Assembly: GCA_002393945.1 (NCBI GenBank) | Contig: DGSO01000028.1 | Coordinates: 253,768 to 317,767 of the forward strand | Reading direction: 5' to 3' | DNA: 64,000 nucleotides | Origin: Bacteroidales bacterium UBA4360 | GTDB taxonomy: Bacteria > Bacteroidota > Bacteroidia > Bacteroidales > UBA932 | Shown: positions 34,105 to 43,033 of the stretch, one piece after another | Position numbering within the stretch: the stretch's first letter is position 1 | Layout of the letters: each line of letters opens with the position of its first letter | Notes under the pieces: model-generated | Seen by the model: only the letters and a program-made list of their open reading frames with translations | Told to the model about the DNA's origin: nothing | Database searches by the model: none | Program-made: the position numbers and the translations under genes

Positions 34105-34925
34105 GAAAGGAGATTGGTAAGTTCTACGAATTCCTCCACTGAAAGCCTTTCCGGGCGCAGGGTGAAGACTTCCTGCGCAAGGAAATCGGCAAGCTGTTCT
34201 TCCGACCAGCCTTCGCGGTCTGCCTTGGCGCGCGCAAGGGGCTTCAGGGGATTGCGCATCATTTTCCTGCGCTGCCCGAAGGCCGTTTTCACCACGGTCT
34301 TGAAGAGGTTTTCGTCGCAGCCGAGTTCCGTGCGGGAATTGCGCCTGAGGCGTATGACGGCCGATTCCACCTTGGGCGGGGGAGCGAAGCAGCCGGAGCC
34401 AACGGTAAAGAGATACTCAATGTCGTACCAGGCCTGCAGCAGCACGCTCAGAATCCCGTAGGTCTTGCTTCCGGGGGCCTCTGCAATGCGTTCGGCCACC
34501 TCTTTCTGCACCATTCCCACAACCTCCGGAACGCTGTCCTTGTAGTCCAGCACCTTGAAGAAAATCTGCGAAGAGATGTTGTAAGGGAAATTGCCGATGA
34601 TATTGAACTTCTCTGGGAACAGCTTCTCCAGCTTCAGGGAGAGGAAATCGGCCTCAAGGAGCTTTCCCTGGATGCCGGGGAAGTGCGTGAGAAGATACTC
34701 GACGCTTTCCGTGTCGATTTCCACCAGCTTCAGGTCTACGTCTTCGCGTTCAAGCAGATACTGCGAAAGAACGCCCATTCCGGGGCCCACTTCCAGTACC
34801 TGGAAAGGAGTTTTCTCGACTTCGCTCGAAATGACAGTTGGCTGCAGTGCGTCAACGATGGCGCGGGCCACCTTCTGGTCCGTCAGAAAATGCTGTCCGA
34901 GTGCTTTTTTTGCCCTTACTTCCAT
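34101..34925 (-). CDS. ksgA: 16S rRNA adenine dimethyltransferase
   Basis: KsgA (RsmA) dimethylates two adjacent adenines in the last helix of 16S rRNA during ribosome assembly. The 274-residue protein has KKALGQHFLTD at the N-terminus, the SAM site VLEVGPGMGVLS and the catalytic NFPYNIS. Between DALQPT and VLEVGPG lies VISSEVEKTPFQ, encoded by a palindromic repeat at 34812-34837 that is absent from normal KsgA. The start is the ATG three codons inside the longest frame, right after a TATATTTG box (34939-34932, minus strand). Confidence 0.94.
   Translation of the reverse strand: MEVRAKKALGQHFLTDQKVARAIVDALQPTVISSEVEKTPFQVLEVGPGMGVLSQYLLEREDVDLKLVEIDTESVEYLLTHFPGIQGKLLEADFLSLKLEKLFPEKFNIIGNFPYNISSQIFFKVLDYKDSVPEVVGMVQKEVAERIAEAPGSKTYGILSVLLQAWYDIEYLFTVGSGCFAPPPKVESAVIRLRRNSRTELGCDENLFKTVVKTAFGQRRKMMRNPLKPLARAKADREGWSEEQLADFLAQEVFTLRPERLSVEEFVELTNLLS
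34812..34837 (-). repeat. Palindromic repeat inside ksgA
   Basis: Read on the minus strand: CTGTCATTTCGAGCGAAGTC then GAGAAA. It encodes VISSEVEK just before the SAM-binding motif. Confidence 0.8.
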
Positions 34926-34931
34926 AGAGTG

Positions 34932-34987
34932 CAAATATACGAAGATTTTACAAACAAGGAGATAGTCAGTATTTTTTGTTAAATTTG
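34932..34987. promoter_or_regulatory. Divergent ksgA / GH2 promoters
   Basis: Minus strand TATATTTG (34939-34932), six bases before the ksgA ATG. Plus strand TAAATTTG (34980-34987), 21 bases before the GH2 ATG at 35009. Confidence 0.6.
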
Positions 34988-35008
34988 TAAGTTAAAACTA
35001 AAGATGTG

Positions 35009-36907
35009 ATGAAAAAGCTTGCTTTTTTTCTTGCAATTACGTTTTTAAGCCTTTCGGCAGCCGCCCAGGGCTGGGCTCCTGCGGGGAATGACATCAAGAC
35101 AAAATGGGCTTCCGAGGTGAATCCCGCCGCTCCGCATCCGGAGTATCCGAGGCCTCAGATGGTGCGTTCCCAGTGGCAGAATCTCAACGGACTTTGGGAT
35201 TATGCCATCACGGAGGAAGATGCTGCATATGAGGCTCCCGAAGGAAAGATCCTGGTTCCCTTTGCCGTGGAATCCTCCCTTTCCGGAGTGGGTAAGCACG
35301 TAGGCCCCGGCAAGGCTCTTTGGTATAATCACACCTTTAAGGTCAAGCCCTCATGGAAGAAGAAAAGAGTGCTCCTCCATTTCGGAGCGGTAGACTGGAA
35401 GGCGGTAGTTTCCGTGAACGGAAAGCCGGTAGGAGTACACACGGGTGGCTACACTCCCTTCTGCTTTGACATAACATCGGCCCTCAAGAAAAGCGGGAAG
35501 CAGGTTCTTACGGTAAAGGTCCTTGACGTTACGGACCAGGCCTGGCAGCCTCGCGGCAAGCAGGTCATGCACCCGCAGGGCATCTGGTATACGGCCGTCA
35601 CCGGCATCTGGCAGACGGTATGGCTGGAGGTGGTTCCAGAGACACACATCGGCTCGTATTATGCCGAATCCAATGTCAAGGATTCATCGGTAAAGGTTAC
35701 TGTAAAGGCCGACGGTCTCCAGGAAGGGGATGTGGTGAAAGTGTACCTGAAGGAGGGCGCAGAGGGCTACAACCCAGAGCAGCCTTCGCAGGCGGTCCTC
35801 GCATCGGCAGAGGGGCTTGAAGTGACGCTCCCCGTGGAAAACGCAAAGCTCTGGAGCGCCGAATCCCCTTACCTGTACGGCCTTGAAATAAGCATTTCCC
35901 GCAAAGGCAAGGTCCTGGACAAGGTGGAAGGCTATACCGCATTAAGGGCAATCGCCAAGAAAAAATCCAAGGAAGGACTCAACCATAACCGCATTTTTGT
36001 AAACGGAGAGGCGGTGTTCCAGTTCGGCCCTCTCGACCAGGGTTGGTGGCCCGACGGCCTCTATACCGCCCCCACCGACGAAGCCCTCAAGTTCGACATC
36101 GTCAAGACCAAGGAGTGGGGCTTCAACATGATTCGCAAGCACATCAAGGTGGAGCCTGCCCGTTGGTATTACTGGTGCGACGTCGTGGGCCTGTACGTCT
36201 GGCAGGACATGCCCAGCATTGCCGACCATAGCAAGGACGTTCTCAAGACCCGTCCCGAGGAGGTTGCAAAGGCCCAGGGCAACAAGTGGCCCAACGACAC
36301 CTTCATTGGCGGTACGGAATGCGCCGTTCCCCAGGCATGGAAGGACAATTACTACAAGGAGTGGGGAGAGATAATCGACGCCCTCAAGGGCTTTGCCTGC
36401 ATATGCGTATGGGTGCCGTTCAACGAGGGCTGGGGCCAGTTCGATACTGCCGAAGCCGTAGCCTTCACCCGTAAGAAAGACCCTACCCGCCTTGTGAACG
36501 AGGCCTCCGGCGGCATTTTCAAGATGGTCGGCGACATCCTCGACGCCCACCACTATCCCTACCCGGTGATGAACGTATTCGAGCGTTCTATGATCAACGT
36601 ACTTGGAGAATACGGCGGCATCGGCTATGTGGTGGACGGCCATATCTGGCGTCCTACAGGCAAGAACTGGGGCTACTCCGGCCTTTGCAAGAGCCCCGAA
36701 GAGGTGCTTGAACGCTATCGCAAATATGCATCCTACCTCAAAGTGCTCAAGCAGACCGGCTGCGCCGCCGCAGTCTACACCCAGACTACGGACGTAGAGC
36801 TGGAAGTGAACGGACTTATGACTTATGACCGGCTCGAAAAATACGATCCGGCAGTGCTCAGGGAAATAAATGAGAGCGTGATATCCGCTCCAATCGAAAT
36901 AAAGTAA
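35009..36907 (+). CDS. Glycoside hydrolase family 2 enzyme, secreted
   Basis: A 632-residue enzyme of the beta-galactosidase/glucuronidase/mannosidase clan. It has a signal peptide (KKLAFFLAITFLSLSAAA), then a sugar-binding jelly roll (NGLWDYAI...), an immunoglobulin-like domain and a TIM barrel. The acid/base Glu is in WVPFNEGWGQ (about residue 473) and the nucleophile Glu in VLGEYGGIG (about 533). Substrate is not readable; the short length excludes LacZ-like enzymes. An in-frame GTG precedes the ATG by one codon. aspS follows after four bases. Confidence 0.88.
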   Translation: MKKLAFFLAITFLSLSAAAQGWAPAGNDIKTKWASEVNPAAPHPEYPRPQMVRSQWQNLNGLWDYAITEEDAAYEAPEGKILVPFAVESSLSGVGKHVGPGKALWYNHTFKVKPSWKKKRVLLHFGAVDWKAVVSVNGKPVGVHTGGYTPFCFDITSALKKSGKQVLTVKVLDVTDQAWQPRGKQVMHPQGIWYTAVTGIWQTVWLEVVPETHIGSYYAESNVKDSSVKVTVKADGLQEGDVVKVYLKEGAEGYNPEQPSQAVLASAEGLEVTLPVENAKLWSAESPYLYGLEISISRKGKVLDKVEGYTALRAIAKKKSKEGLNHNRIFVNGEAVFQFGPLDQGWWPDGLYTAPTDEALKFDIVKTKEWGFNMIRKHIKVEPARWYYWCDVVGLYVWQDMPSIADHSKDVLKTRPEEVAKAQGNKWPNDTFIGGTECAVPQAWKDNYYKEWGEIIDALKGFACICVWVPFNEGWGQFDTAEAVAFTRKKDPTRLVNEASGGIFKMVGDILDAHHYPYPVMNVFERSMINVLGEYGGIGYVVDGHIWRPTGKNWGYSGLCKSPEEVLERYRKYASYLKVLKQTGCAAAVYTQTTDVELEVNGLMTYDRLEKYDPAVLREINESVISAPIEIK

Positions 36908-36911
36908 TTAT

Positions 36912-38681
36912 ATGTACAGAACACACACTTGCGGGGAACTCCGCATCGAGAACAAAGGACAGAAGGTAACGCTGGCAGGATGGGTACAGAAGGCCCGCAA
37001 GCTTGGCGGCATGACATTCATCGACCTCCGCGACCGCTACGGCATCACTCAGCTGGTGGTTGAGGCAGACGCTCCTGAAGCCCTGGTGGAAACCGCCACC
37101 TCGCTGGGACGCGAATTCGTCATCCAGGCCATCGGAGAGGTTGTTGAAAGGCAGGCCAAAAACTCCAAAATGCCCACCGGCGACATTGAAATCAAGCTTT
37201 CGGAAATCAATATCCTCAACAAGTCGGTCACTCCTCCCTTCACCATCGAGGACGAATCCGACGGTGGGGAAGACCTCCGTGCCAAGTACCGCTACCTTGA
37301 CCTTCGCCGCGGTCCCCTCAAAAGGGCCCTCCAGCTCAGGCACCGCATTGCGCACGAAACCCGCAACTATCTTGACGCCAACGGCTTCCTCGAGATAGAA
37401 ACCCCTTACCTTATCAAGTCCACTCCGGAAGGCGCCCGCGACTTCGTGGTCCCTTCCCGCATGAATCCAGGCCAGTTCTACGCCCTGCCGCAGAGCCCCC
37501 AGACCTTCAAGCAGCTCCTTATGGTTGCCGGCTATGACCGCTACTTCCAGATTGTCCGCTGTTTCCGTGACGAGGACCTCCGCGCAGACCGCCAGCCCGA
37601 ATTCACCCAGATCGACTGCGAAATGTCCTTCGTAGAGCAGGAGGATGTCCTGAACATGTTCGAAGGCATGATGCGCACCCTCTTCAAGAACGTTTTGGAC
37701 GTGGATATCCCCAATCCGCTCCCCCGCATGAGCTGGTACGATGCCATGGACCGCTACGGCTCCGACAAGCCCGACGTCCGCTTCGGCATGGAAATCCACG
37801 ACCTCACCTCCGCCGCCAAGGGCAAGGGCTTCAGCGTCCTTGACGATGCCGCATACATCGGCTCCATTGCCGTTCCAGGCGCTGCCGAATACACCCGCAA
37901 GCAGGTGGACGAGCTTACCGAATGGGTAAAACGCCCCCAGGTCGGCGCCAAAGGCCTCATCTACATCCGCGTAAATGCCGACGGAACCTTCAAGTCCTCC
38001 ATCGACAAATTCTACGGTGCCGATGACCTCGCCCGCATCGCCGCCGCTGCAGAGGCCAAGCCCGGAGACCTCATCCTGGTGATGAGCGGCCCTGCAAAGC
38101 GCAAGGTCCAGACCATGCTCGGCGTCCTTCGCCTTGAGATGGCAAACCGTCTCGGCCTCAGGGATCCCAAGGTCTTTGCACCCCTGTGGATCGTGGACTT
38201 CCCGCTCCTCGAGTGGGACGACGAGACCCAGCGCTTCTACGCCATGCACCACCCTTTCACCGCCCCCAAGCCGGAGCACGAAAAGTGGTTCTACAGCAAC
38301 GCCAAGGAAGACCTTGAGCGCGTCTGCGCAAACGCCTACGACTTCGTCCTCAACGGCACCGAACTTGGCGGCGGCTCCATCCGTATCCACAATGCCGATA
38401 TGCAGAAACGCATGTTCGAAGTGCTTGGAATCGGCCCTGAAGAGGCAGAGTACAAGTTTGGCTTCATCATCAACGCCTTCAAGTTCGGTGCACCGCCGCA
38501 CGGAGGTCTCGCCTTCGGTTTCGACCGCGTCTGCGCCCTCTTCGGCGGCCAGGATACCATCCGCGACTACATCGCATTCCCCAAGAACAACCAGGGCCGC
38601 GACGTCATGATCGACTCCCCGTCCGAGATTGACCAGTCCCAGCTGGACGAGCTCCAGATAGACGTCCGCCGTCATGATTAG
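36912..38681 (+). CDS. aspS: Aspartyl-tRNA synthetase
   Basis: AspS charges tRNA-Asp. The 589-residue bacterial-type protein has an N-terminal OB-fold anticodon-binding domain (LAGWVQKARKLGGMTFIDLR), a class II core with YRYLDLRR, FRDEDLRADRQPEFTQID (motif 2) and a bacterial GAD insertion between about 290 and 410. Motif 3 is in GLAFGFDRVCALFGG. Its last codons overlap the start of murB by eight bases, so aspS, murB and murA form one operon. Whether it is discriminating cannot be settled here. Confidence 0.96.
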   Translation: MYRTHTCGELRIENKGQKVTLAGWVQKARKLGGMTFIDLRDRYGITQLVVEADAPEALVETATSLGREFVIQAIGEVVERQAKNSKMPTGDIEIKLSEINILNKSVTPPFTIEDESDGGEDLRAKYRYLDLRRGPLKRALQLRHRIAHETRNYLDANGFLEIETPYLIKSTPEGARDFVVPSRMNPGQFYALPQSPQTFKQLLMVAGYDRYFQIVRCFRDEDLRADRQPEFTQIDCEMSFVEQEDVLNMFEGMMRTLFKNVLDVDIPNPLPRMSWYDAMDRYGSDKPDVRFGMEIHDLTSAAKGKGFSVLDDAAYIGSIAVPGAAEYTRKQVDELTEWVKRPQVGAKGLIYIRVNADGTFKSSIDKFYGADDLARIAAAAEAKPGDLILVMSGPAKRKVQTMLGVLRLEMANRLGLRDPKVFAPLWIVDFPLLEWDDETQRFYAMHHPFTAPKPEHEKWFYSNAKEDLERVCANAYDFVLNGTELGGGSIRIHNADMQKRMFEVLGIGPEEAEYKFGFIINAFKFGAPPHGGLAFGFDRVCALFGGQDTIRDYIAFPKNNQGRDVMIDSPSEIDQSQLDELQIDVRRHD

Positions 38682-39861
38682 CCGCAAGGCGTCATACGAT
38701 TTAAGTGCACGGAACACCTTCCGCATGAAGGTGTCCTGTGCGCTTTTCATAGAAGTCACCGAAGAAAAGGACCTGCAGGAACTTGACTGGGACTCGCTGC
38801 CAAAGCCGCTCATGGTCATTGGTGGCGGCTCCAACCTCCTCTTCACCAGGGAGTATTTCCCCGGCACCGTACTCCACTATGGCGAGATTTCTCCACGCGC
38901 TTCGCTTGGTCGAAATGACAGAAGGGGCGATTTTGTCATTTCGAGCGAAGTCGAGAAATCTCCTCTCCTCATCACCCTTGGCGCCGGCACAGTCTTCGAC
39001 GACTTCTGCGCCTGGGCCGCCGGCGAGGGCCTCTGGGGCCCAGAGAACCTGTCCCTCATTCCGGGAGAGGTGGGTGCCAGTGCGGTGCAGAACATCGGCG
39101 CGTATGGCGTTGAGGCAAAGGACATCATTGCCGGAATACGTGCCTGGGACACCGTGGAAAGGCGTTTTGTGGACATCGACCCCGCAGACTGCGAGTACGG
39201 TTACCGCACCTCCCGTTTCAAAACCTCCTGGAAAGGTCGTTTCATCATCGCCGCCGTCACGTACAAGCTCTCTCGCGCCCCCAAGCCCGTCCTTGACTAC
39301 GGCGGCATCCGCAGGGCTCTGGAAGCCAGAGGTACAGACTGTGCCCCTGAAAACCTCGGACCTTCGGTCCTCGTCCCTCCCATCTCCGATGGGCCCCTCC
39401 CACTCATGTGCCGTGGGCGGCAACAGTTTTCAGGGGCACAGTCTGTACCTCTGACACCGCAGATTATAAGAGACACCATCATCGACATTCGTAAAAAGAA
39501 GCTGCCTGCGGTGGAGGAGATTGGCAGTGCGGGAAGTTTTTTCTGCAATCCGGTTATCTCCAGGGAGCATTTCGAAAGGATAGTCGCCACGGCAAAGGCA
39601 GACAACGGCGCAGACTATGAGGTTCCGCACTATGTGGTGGGGGACATGATTAAGGTGCCGGCAGCATGGATGATAGAGCAGTGCGGCTTCAAGGGCGCAA
39701 AACTTGGAGGGGCGCAGGTCTATCAGAACCAGCCGCTGGTTATAGTGAATGCCACAGGCAGCGCCTCTGCCGATGATATCCTGCAGCTGGAGCAGAAGGT
39801 CATAGATACGATAAAAGACAAATACGGCATAACTCTCCACCCCGAAGTAGAGCATATATGA
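38674..39861 (+). CDS. murB: UDP-N-acetylenolpyruvoylglucosamine reductase with two in-frame insertions
   Basis: MurB reduces the enolpyruvyl product of MurA to UDP-MurNAc using FAD and NADPH. The FAD site (PLMVIGGGSNLLF), SLIPGEVGASAVQNIGAYG (cut: PGEVGASAVQNIGAYG) and the catalytic SAGSFFCNPV are present. At 395 residues it is longer than relatives because of two insertions. One, about residues 71-97, is an inverted pair of TGTCATTTCGAGCG repeats. The other, about 219-260, is a 125-bp element with 27-bp inverted ends. Both keep the frame open and leave the recognised motifs intact. MurA starts within its stop. Confidence 0.93.
   Translation: MISRKASYDLSARNTFRMKVSCALFIEVTEEKDLQELDWDSLPKPLMVIGGGSNLLFTREYFPGTVLHYGEISPRASLGRNDRRGDFVISSEVEKSPLLITLGAGTVFDDFCAWAAGEGLWGPENLSLIPGEVGASAVQNIGAYGVEAKDIIAGIRAWDTVERRFVDIDPADCEYGYRTSRFKTSWKGRFIIAAVTYKLSRAPKPVLDYGGIRRALEARGTDCAPENLGPSVLVPPISDGPLPLMCRGRQQFSGAQSVPLTPQIIRDTIIDIRKKKLPAVEEIGSAGSFFCNPVISREHFERIVATAKADNGADYEVPHYVVGDMIKVPAAWMIEQCGFKGAKLGGAQVYQNQPLVIVNATGSASADDILQLEQKVIDTIKDKYGITLHPEVEHI
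38885..38961. repeat. Inverted pair of palindromic repeats inside murB
   Basis: AGATTTCTCCACGCGCTTCG...CGAAATGACAG (38885-38921) faces TGTCATTTCGAGCGAAGTCG...AGAAATCT (38934-38961). The two copies are inverted and could form one long hairpin. Encoded residues run from EISPRASLGRNDRR to VISSEVEKSP. Confidence 0.8.
39328..39452. repeat. 125-bp element with perfect 27-bp inverted ends inside murB
   Basis: The left end AGAGGTACAGACTGTGCCCC plus TGAAAAC (39328-39354) is the exact reverse complement of 39426-39452. The interior has further small hairpins: GGACC-TTC-GGTCC, CCCAT-CTCCG-ATGGG and CCCAC...GTGGG. It is in frame with murB on both sides. It has the shape of a miniature inverted-repeat element with no coding capacity of its own. 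Confidence 0.85.
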
Positions 39862-41165
39862 GCAAATTCATCATCGAAGGCGGACACAAGCTGTCCGGAA
39901 CAATTACCCCTCAGGGGGCAAAGAACGAAGCGCTGGAAGTGATCAGCGCCGTACTTCTAACCTCGGAGCCCGTTACCATCACCAATGTCCCGGAGATCCT
40001 GGACGTCAAGAACCTCATCGACCTTCTTCAGCAGATGGGCGTGAAGGTAACCCGTCATTCCCTGGGTAACTATACCTTCCAGGCCGATGAAATAGACACC
40101 ACCTACATCGAAACCGAAGAGTTCGTTGCCAAATGCGCCAAGCTCCGCGGTTCAGTGATGGTCGTGGGACCTCTCCTTACCCGCTTCGGGAGTGCATGGT
40201 TCGCAAAGCCTGGCGGAGATAAAATCGGCCGCCGCAGGGTTGACACCCACCTTGACGGCATGATGAAACTGGGCGCCGCAATGGATTACGAGCCCTCCCG
40301 CCGCGCCTTCCACCTCACCACTGAAGGCCGCCTTGTGGGCCGATACATGCTCCTTGACGAGGCCTCCGTCACCGGTACGGCCAATATCGTCATGGCCGCC
40401 GTCCTTGCAAAGGGAACCACCACCATATACAACGCCGCCTGCGAGCCGTACATCCAGCAGCTTTGCAAGATGCTGGGCCGAATGGGCGCATACATCGACG
40501 GCGTGGGCTCCAACCTCCTCCGCATCCACGGAGTCGAGAAGCTGGGAGGCACCACCCACAGGATTCTGCCGGACATGATCGAGGTTGGCTCCTTCATCGG
40601 CATGGCGGCAATCTGCCAGAGCGAAATCACCATCAAGGACGTCTCCTGGTACGATCTGGGCATTATTCCGGACGCCTTCCGCCGCCTTGGAATAAAGCTG
40701 GAACAGAGGGGAGACGACATCTACGTCCCTGCCCAGGACTGCTACGAGATAGAATCCTTCCTGGACGGCTCCATCATGACCCTTGCCGATGCTCCCTGGC
40801 CCGGCCTTACCCCGGACCTTCTCTCCGTCATGCTTGTGGTGGCTACGCAGTGCAAGGGCAGCGTGCTCATCCACCAGAAGATGTTCGAGTCCAGGCTCTT
40901 CTTCGTAGACCGCCTCATTGACATGGGTGCGCAGATTATCCTCTGCGACCCTCACCGTGCAGTCGTCATCGGCCATGACCACAGGATTACCCTCAAGGCC
41001 GCCCGTCTAGTGAGCCCCGATATCCGTGCTGGTATTGCCATGCTTCTTGCCGCCATGAGTGCCAAGGGGACATCCACCATCGACAACATAGAGCAGATAG
41101 ACCGCGGTTACCAGGACATCGAGGGCCGCCTCAATGCCCTTGGTGCCTGCATCACCAGAGCATAA
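39858..41165 (+). CDS. murA: UDP-N-acetylglucosamine 1-carboxyvinyltransferase, Asp variant
   Basis: MurA transfers enolpyruvate from PEP to UDP-GlcNAc, the first committed step of peptidoglycan synthesis. The 435-residue protein is full length with GAKNEALEVI at the N-terminus. The catalytic loop, normally PGGC.IG, reads PGGDKIGRRRVD, with Asp replacing Cys. This replacement keeps activity in characterised enzymes and is known to prevent covalent fosfomycin binding. It overlaps murB by four bases and is the last gene of the aspS-murB-murA run. Confidence 0.95.
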   Translation: MSKFIIEGGHKLSGTITPQGAKNEALEVISAVLLTSEPVTITNVPEILDVKNLIDLLQQMGVKVTRHSLGNYTFQADEIDTTYIETEEFVAKCAKLRGSVMVVGPLLTRFGSAWFAKPGGDKIGRRRVDTHLDGMMKLGAAMDYEPSRRAFHLTTEGRLVGRYMLLDEASVTGTANIVMAAVLAKGTTTIYNAACEPYIQQLCKMLGRMGAYIDGVGSNLLRIHGVEKLGGTTHRILPDMIEVGSFIGMAAICQSEITIKDVSWYDLGIIPDAFRRLGIKLEQRGDDIYVPAQDCYEIESFLDGSIMTLADAPWPGLTPDLLSVMLVVATQCKGSVLIHQKMFESRLFFVDRLIDMGAQIILCDPHRAVVIGHDHRITLKAARLVSPDIRAGIAMLLAAMSAKGTSTIDNIEQIDRGYQDIEGRLNALGACITRA

Positions 41166-41203
41166 GCAAAGTTTGCAACAGGTTTCTAAATTAAATAAAC
41201 TTA

Positions 41204-42301
41204 ATGAGACGTATAGCATTGTTTTTTACCATGGCTCTAGTCTGCGTAGAACTATGTGCCCAGACATTTGATGAGAGCATGAAATACTGGTCGGAGGGAG
41301 CGCTGACTTGGGATGACCTTACATTAAAATCCCCCAAGGATATTTTCCGTACCAACGATCTGTCTTTCCGATGGATTACTGAAAATAAGAAAACAAAGCC
41401 ATACTGGAATACAGTGCAATATGTATCCATGCCCGCAACGGCACTGGACAAATCGGTATCCTGGCATAATTCCGCGAGGGTGTATGATTATACACTGCTT
41501 TATGACCAGACCATTTTTGACATGAATGAACTCTATCACAGGAAGATGATGGGTGAACTCTATGCCAAGGATAATCGGCGCTCTCCCGATGAACTTTATT
41601 CCTTTTATTCCAACCAGCTTCGGTCAAGGTGGCAGGAACTTGATGATGATACCGAAGGTGGTATGGATTCACTTGCCGTGGTAACCTTTGCCGAAAAGAT
41701 AAAAGATGAACTGGCGGAAGTCAAGTATCCGGAGTATGATGAACGTCGATATGTAAACGGTTCCAAACTGATTCAAGCGTATTTGGATTTTGGATTTGGT
41801 GCGTCTTGCAATATTATGACAGGAGACTGGGCCAGCACATTCCCTACGGCTTTTGGGATGTATATGGATTTTTCGCTAGGGTATCTCAAGCATATTGTAA
41901 CTGTGGCGATGAGTCCTTCATCCGGTACCTTGGGAACAGACTTCAGCCATGATGGATACCAATGGTTGCAGGGTGAAGGGTTTAATCACCTAATGATTGG
42001 CTTTGCCTATGGCTATATGCTGTATGACGGTCCCTTCTTCGCATTAATACCCCGTGCAGGAATAGGAGGGAGGGAGTTTTCATGGAGCCGAGGCACAGGA
42101 AATAATATGTTGAAAGATGATTTCTCAAATACGGTTGCCCTTGCCGGAGCCGAGTTCAGGTTCAAGTTCCATAGAGTACTGTCACAGTACACGAGCCATG
42201 AGCATAGCCTTGCTATCAGATGTCTTGCGGCCAGAGATTTCGGAATAATGGATGCTTTTTCGTTCAATATGACCCTTGGCTACGTTTGGAGCATTAAATA
42301 A
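41204..42301 (+). CDS. Secreted or outer-membrane protein of unknown function
   Basis: A 365-residue protein with a signal peptide (RRIALFFTMALVCVELCA). The first half of the mature part is soluble and rich in Trp, Tyr and Asp (WSEGALTWDDL). The second half alternates hydrophobic strands (LDFGFGAS, FGMYMDFSLGYL, LMIGFAYGYML) and ends FNMTLGYVW, suggesting membrane strands of a small barrel. Codon use is more AT-rich than the murA operon. No family is recognised. It is separated from murA by 38 bases without an evident promoter. Confidence 0.68.
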   Translation: MRRIALFFTMALVCVELCAQTFDESMKYWSEGALTWDDLTLKSPKDIFRTNDLSFRWITENKKTKPYWNTVQYVSMPATALDKSVSWHNSARVYDYTLLYDQTIFDMNELYHRKMMGELYAKDNRRSPDELYSFYSNQLRSRWQELDDDTEGGMDSLAVVTFAEKIKDELAEVKYPEYDERRYVNGSKLIQAYLDFGFGASCNIMTGDWASTFPTAFGMYMDFSLGYLKHIVTVAMSPSSGTLGTDFSHDGYQWLQGEGFNHLMIGFAYGYMLYDGPFFALIPRAGIGGREFSWSRGTGNNMLKDDFSNTVALAGAEFRFKFHRVLSQYTSHEHSLAIRCLAARDFGIMDAFSFNMTLGYVWSIK

Positions 42302-42313
42302 ATACCCCCTCTG

Positions 42314-42448
42314 ATGGCTAAGGTCTGCATTCCTTTTGGCAAAGGTCTGTTTTTTTGCTGCATTCCTTCACCGTCCAAACACAACTACAGTTACCTGTAG
42401 GCCATTATTGATGGCGAAGGTCTGTCGCTATAAAACAGACCTTCACCA
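42314..42448. repeat. GGCGAAGGTCTG repeat cluster
   Basis: ATGGCTAAGGTCTG (42314), TGGCAAAGGTCTG (42337) and a complete hairpin TGGCGAAGGTCTGT ... ACAGACCTTCACCA (about 42412-42448). A further small hairpin CTACAG-TTAC-CTGTAG lies between. The 258-base gap between genes holds nothing else that I can support. Confidence 0.7.
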
Positions 42449-42559
42449 CGCAATGACTTCCTTATCCTTAAATTCCGCCATTTTTAAGGACGGCGTCTTT
42501 TTTGCAATTAACAATTCCGGCCGGGATGCGTCTTATATGTGGACCGGTCAGAAAACGTT

Positions 42560-43033
42560 ATGAAAAAGATACTGTTTACAATAATTGTTGCACTTGGCGC
42601 CATAAGCTGCGCCGCCGCCATAAGGCCAGTTAAGATCAATACGCTTGTGAGTGAATACAAGGGGACGGAGGGGTTCGACGTAGTGAGAATCGGCCCTGTG
42701 GGTATGGGTTTTTTAAAACTTGCCGCTACGTTTTCCTCAGACATCGACAAAGAAGAGCTCATGATGCTGAGCTCCCTGAAAGGCCTCAAGGGACTTACGA
42801 TTGTGGATTTTGAAGACGCCCGCTGCAAGAAAGACTTTACCCGCAAGCTTGAAAAGGCCCTTGATGGAGCTAATCTCTTCCTGGAAGCGAAGGACGGCAG
42901 CGAAACCCTCCGGATCTACGGTACGGAAAAGGGCAGATACCTTAGTGACTGCATCCTCTACAGTTCCGACGGAGCCCTTATCTTTGCCAACGGGAAGGTG
43001 GACATCGACAAGATTATGGAATTTGCCAAATGA
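42560..43033 (+). CDS. DUF4252 protein, first copy
   Basis: A 157-residue exported protein. The signal ends GAISCAAA, where the Cys may be a lipidation site. The mature part shows the DUF4252 pattern (LKLAATF, LKGLKGLTIVDFED, FLEAKDGSETLRIYG), a family found in Bacteroidetes near ECF sigma factors. The start is taken at the signal, 21 bases inside the longest frame. Its stop overlaps the sigma-factor start by four bases. A paralogue closes the same operon at 43843. Confidence 0.8.
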   Translation: MKKILFTIIVALGAISCAAAIRPVKINTLVSEYKGTEGFDVVRIGPVGMGFLKLAATFSSDIDKEELMMLSSLKGLKGLTIVDFEDARCKKDFTRKLEKALDGANLFLEAKDGSETLRIYGTEKGRYLSDCILYSSDGALIFANGKVDIDKIMEFAK

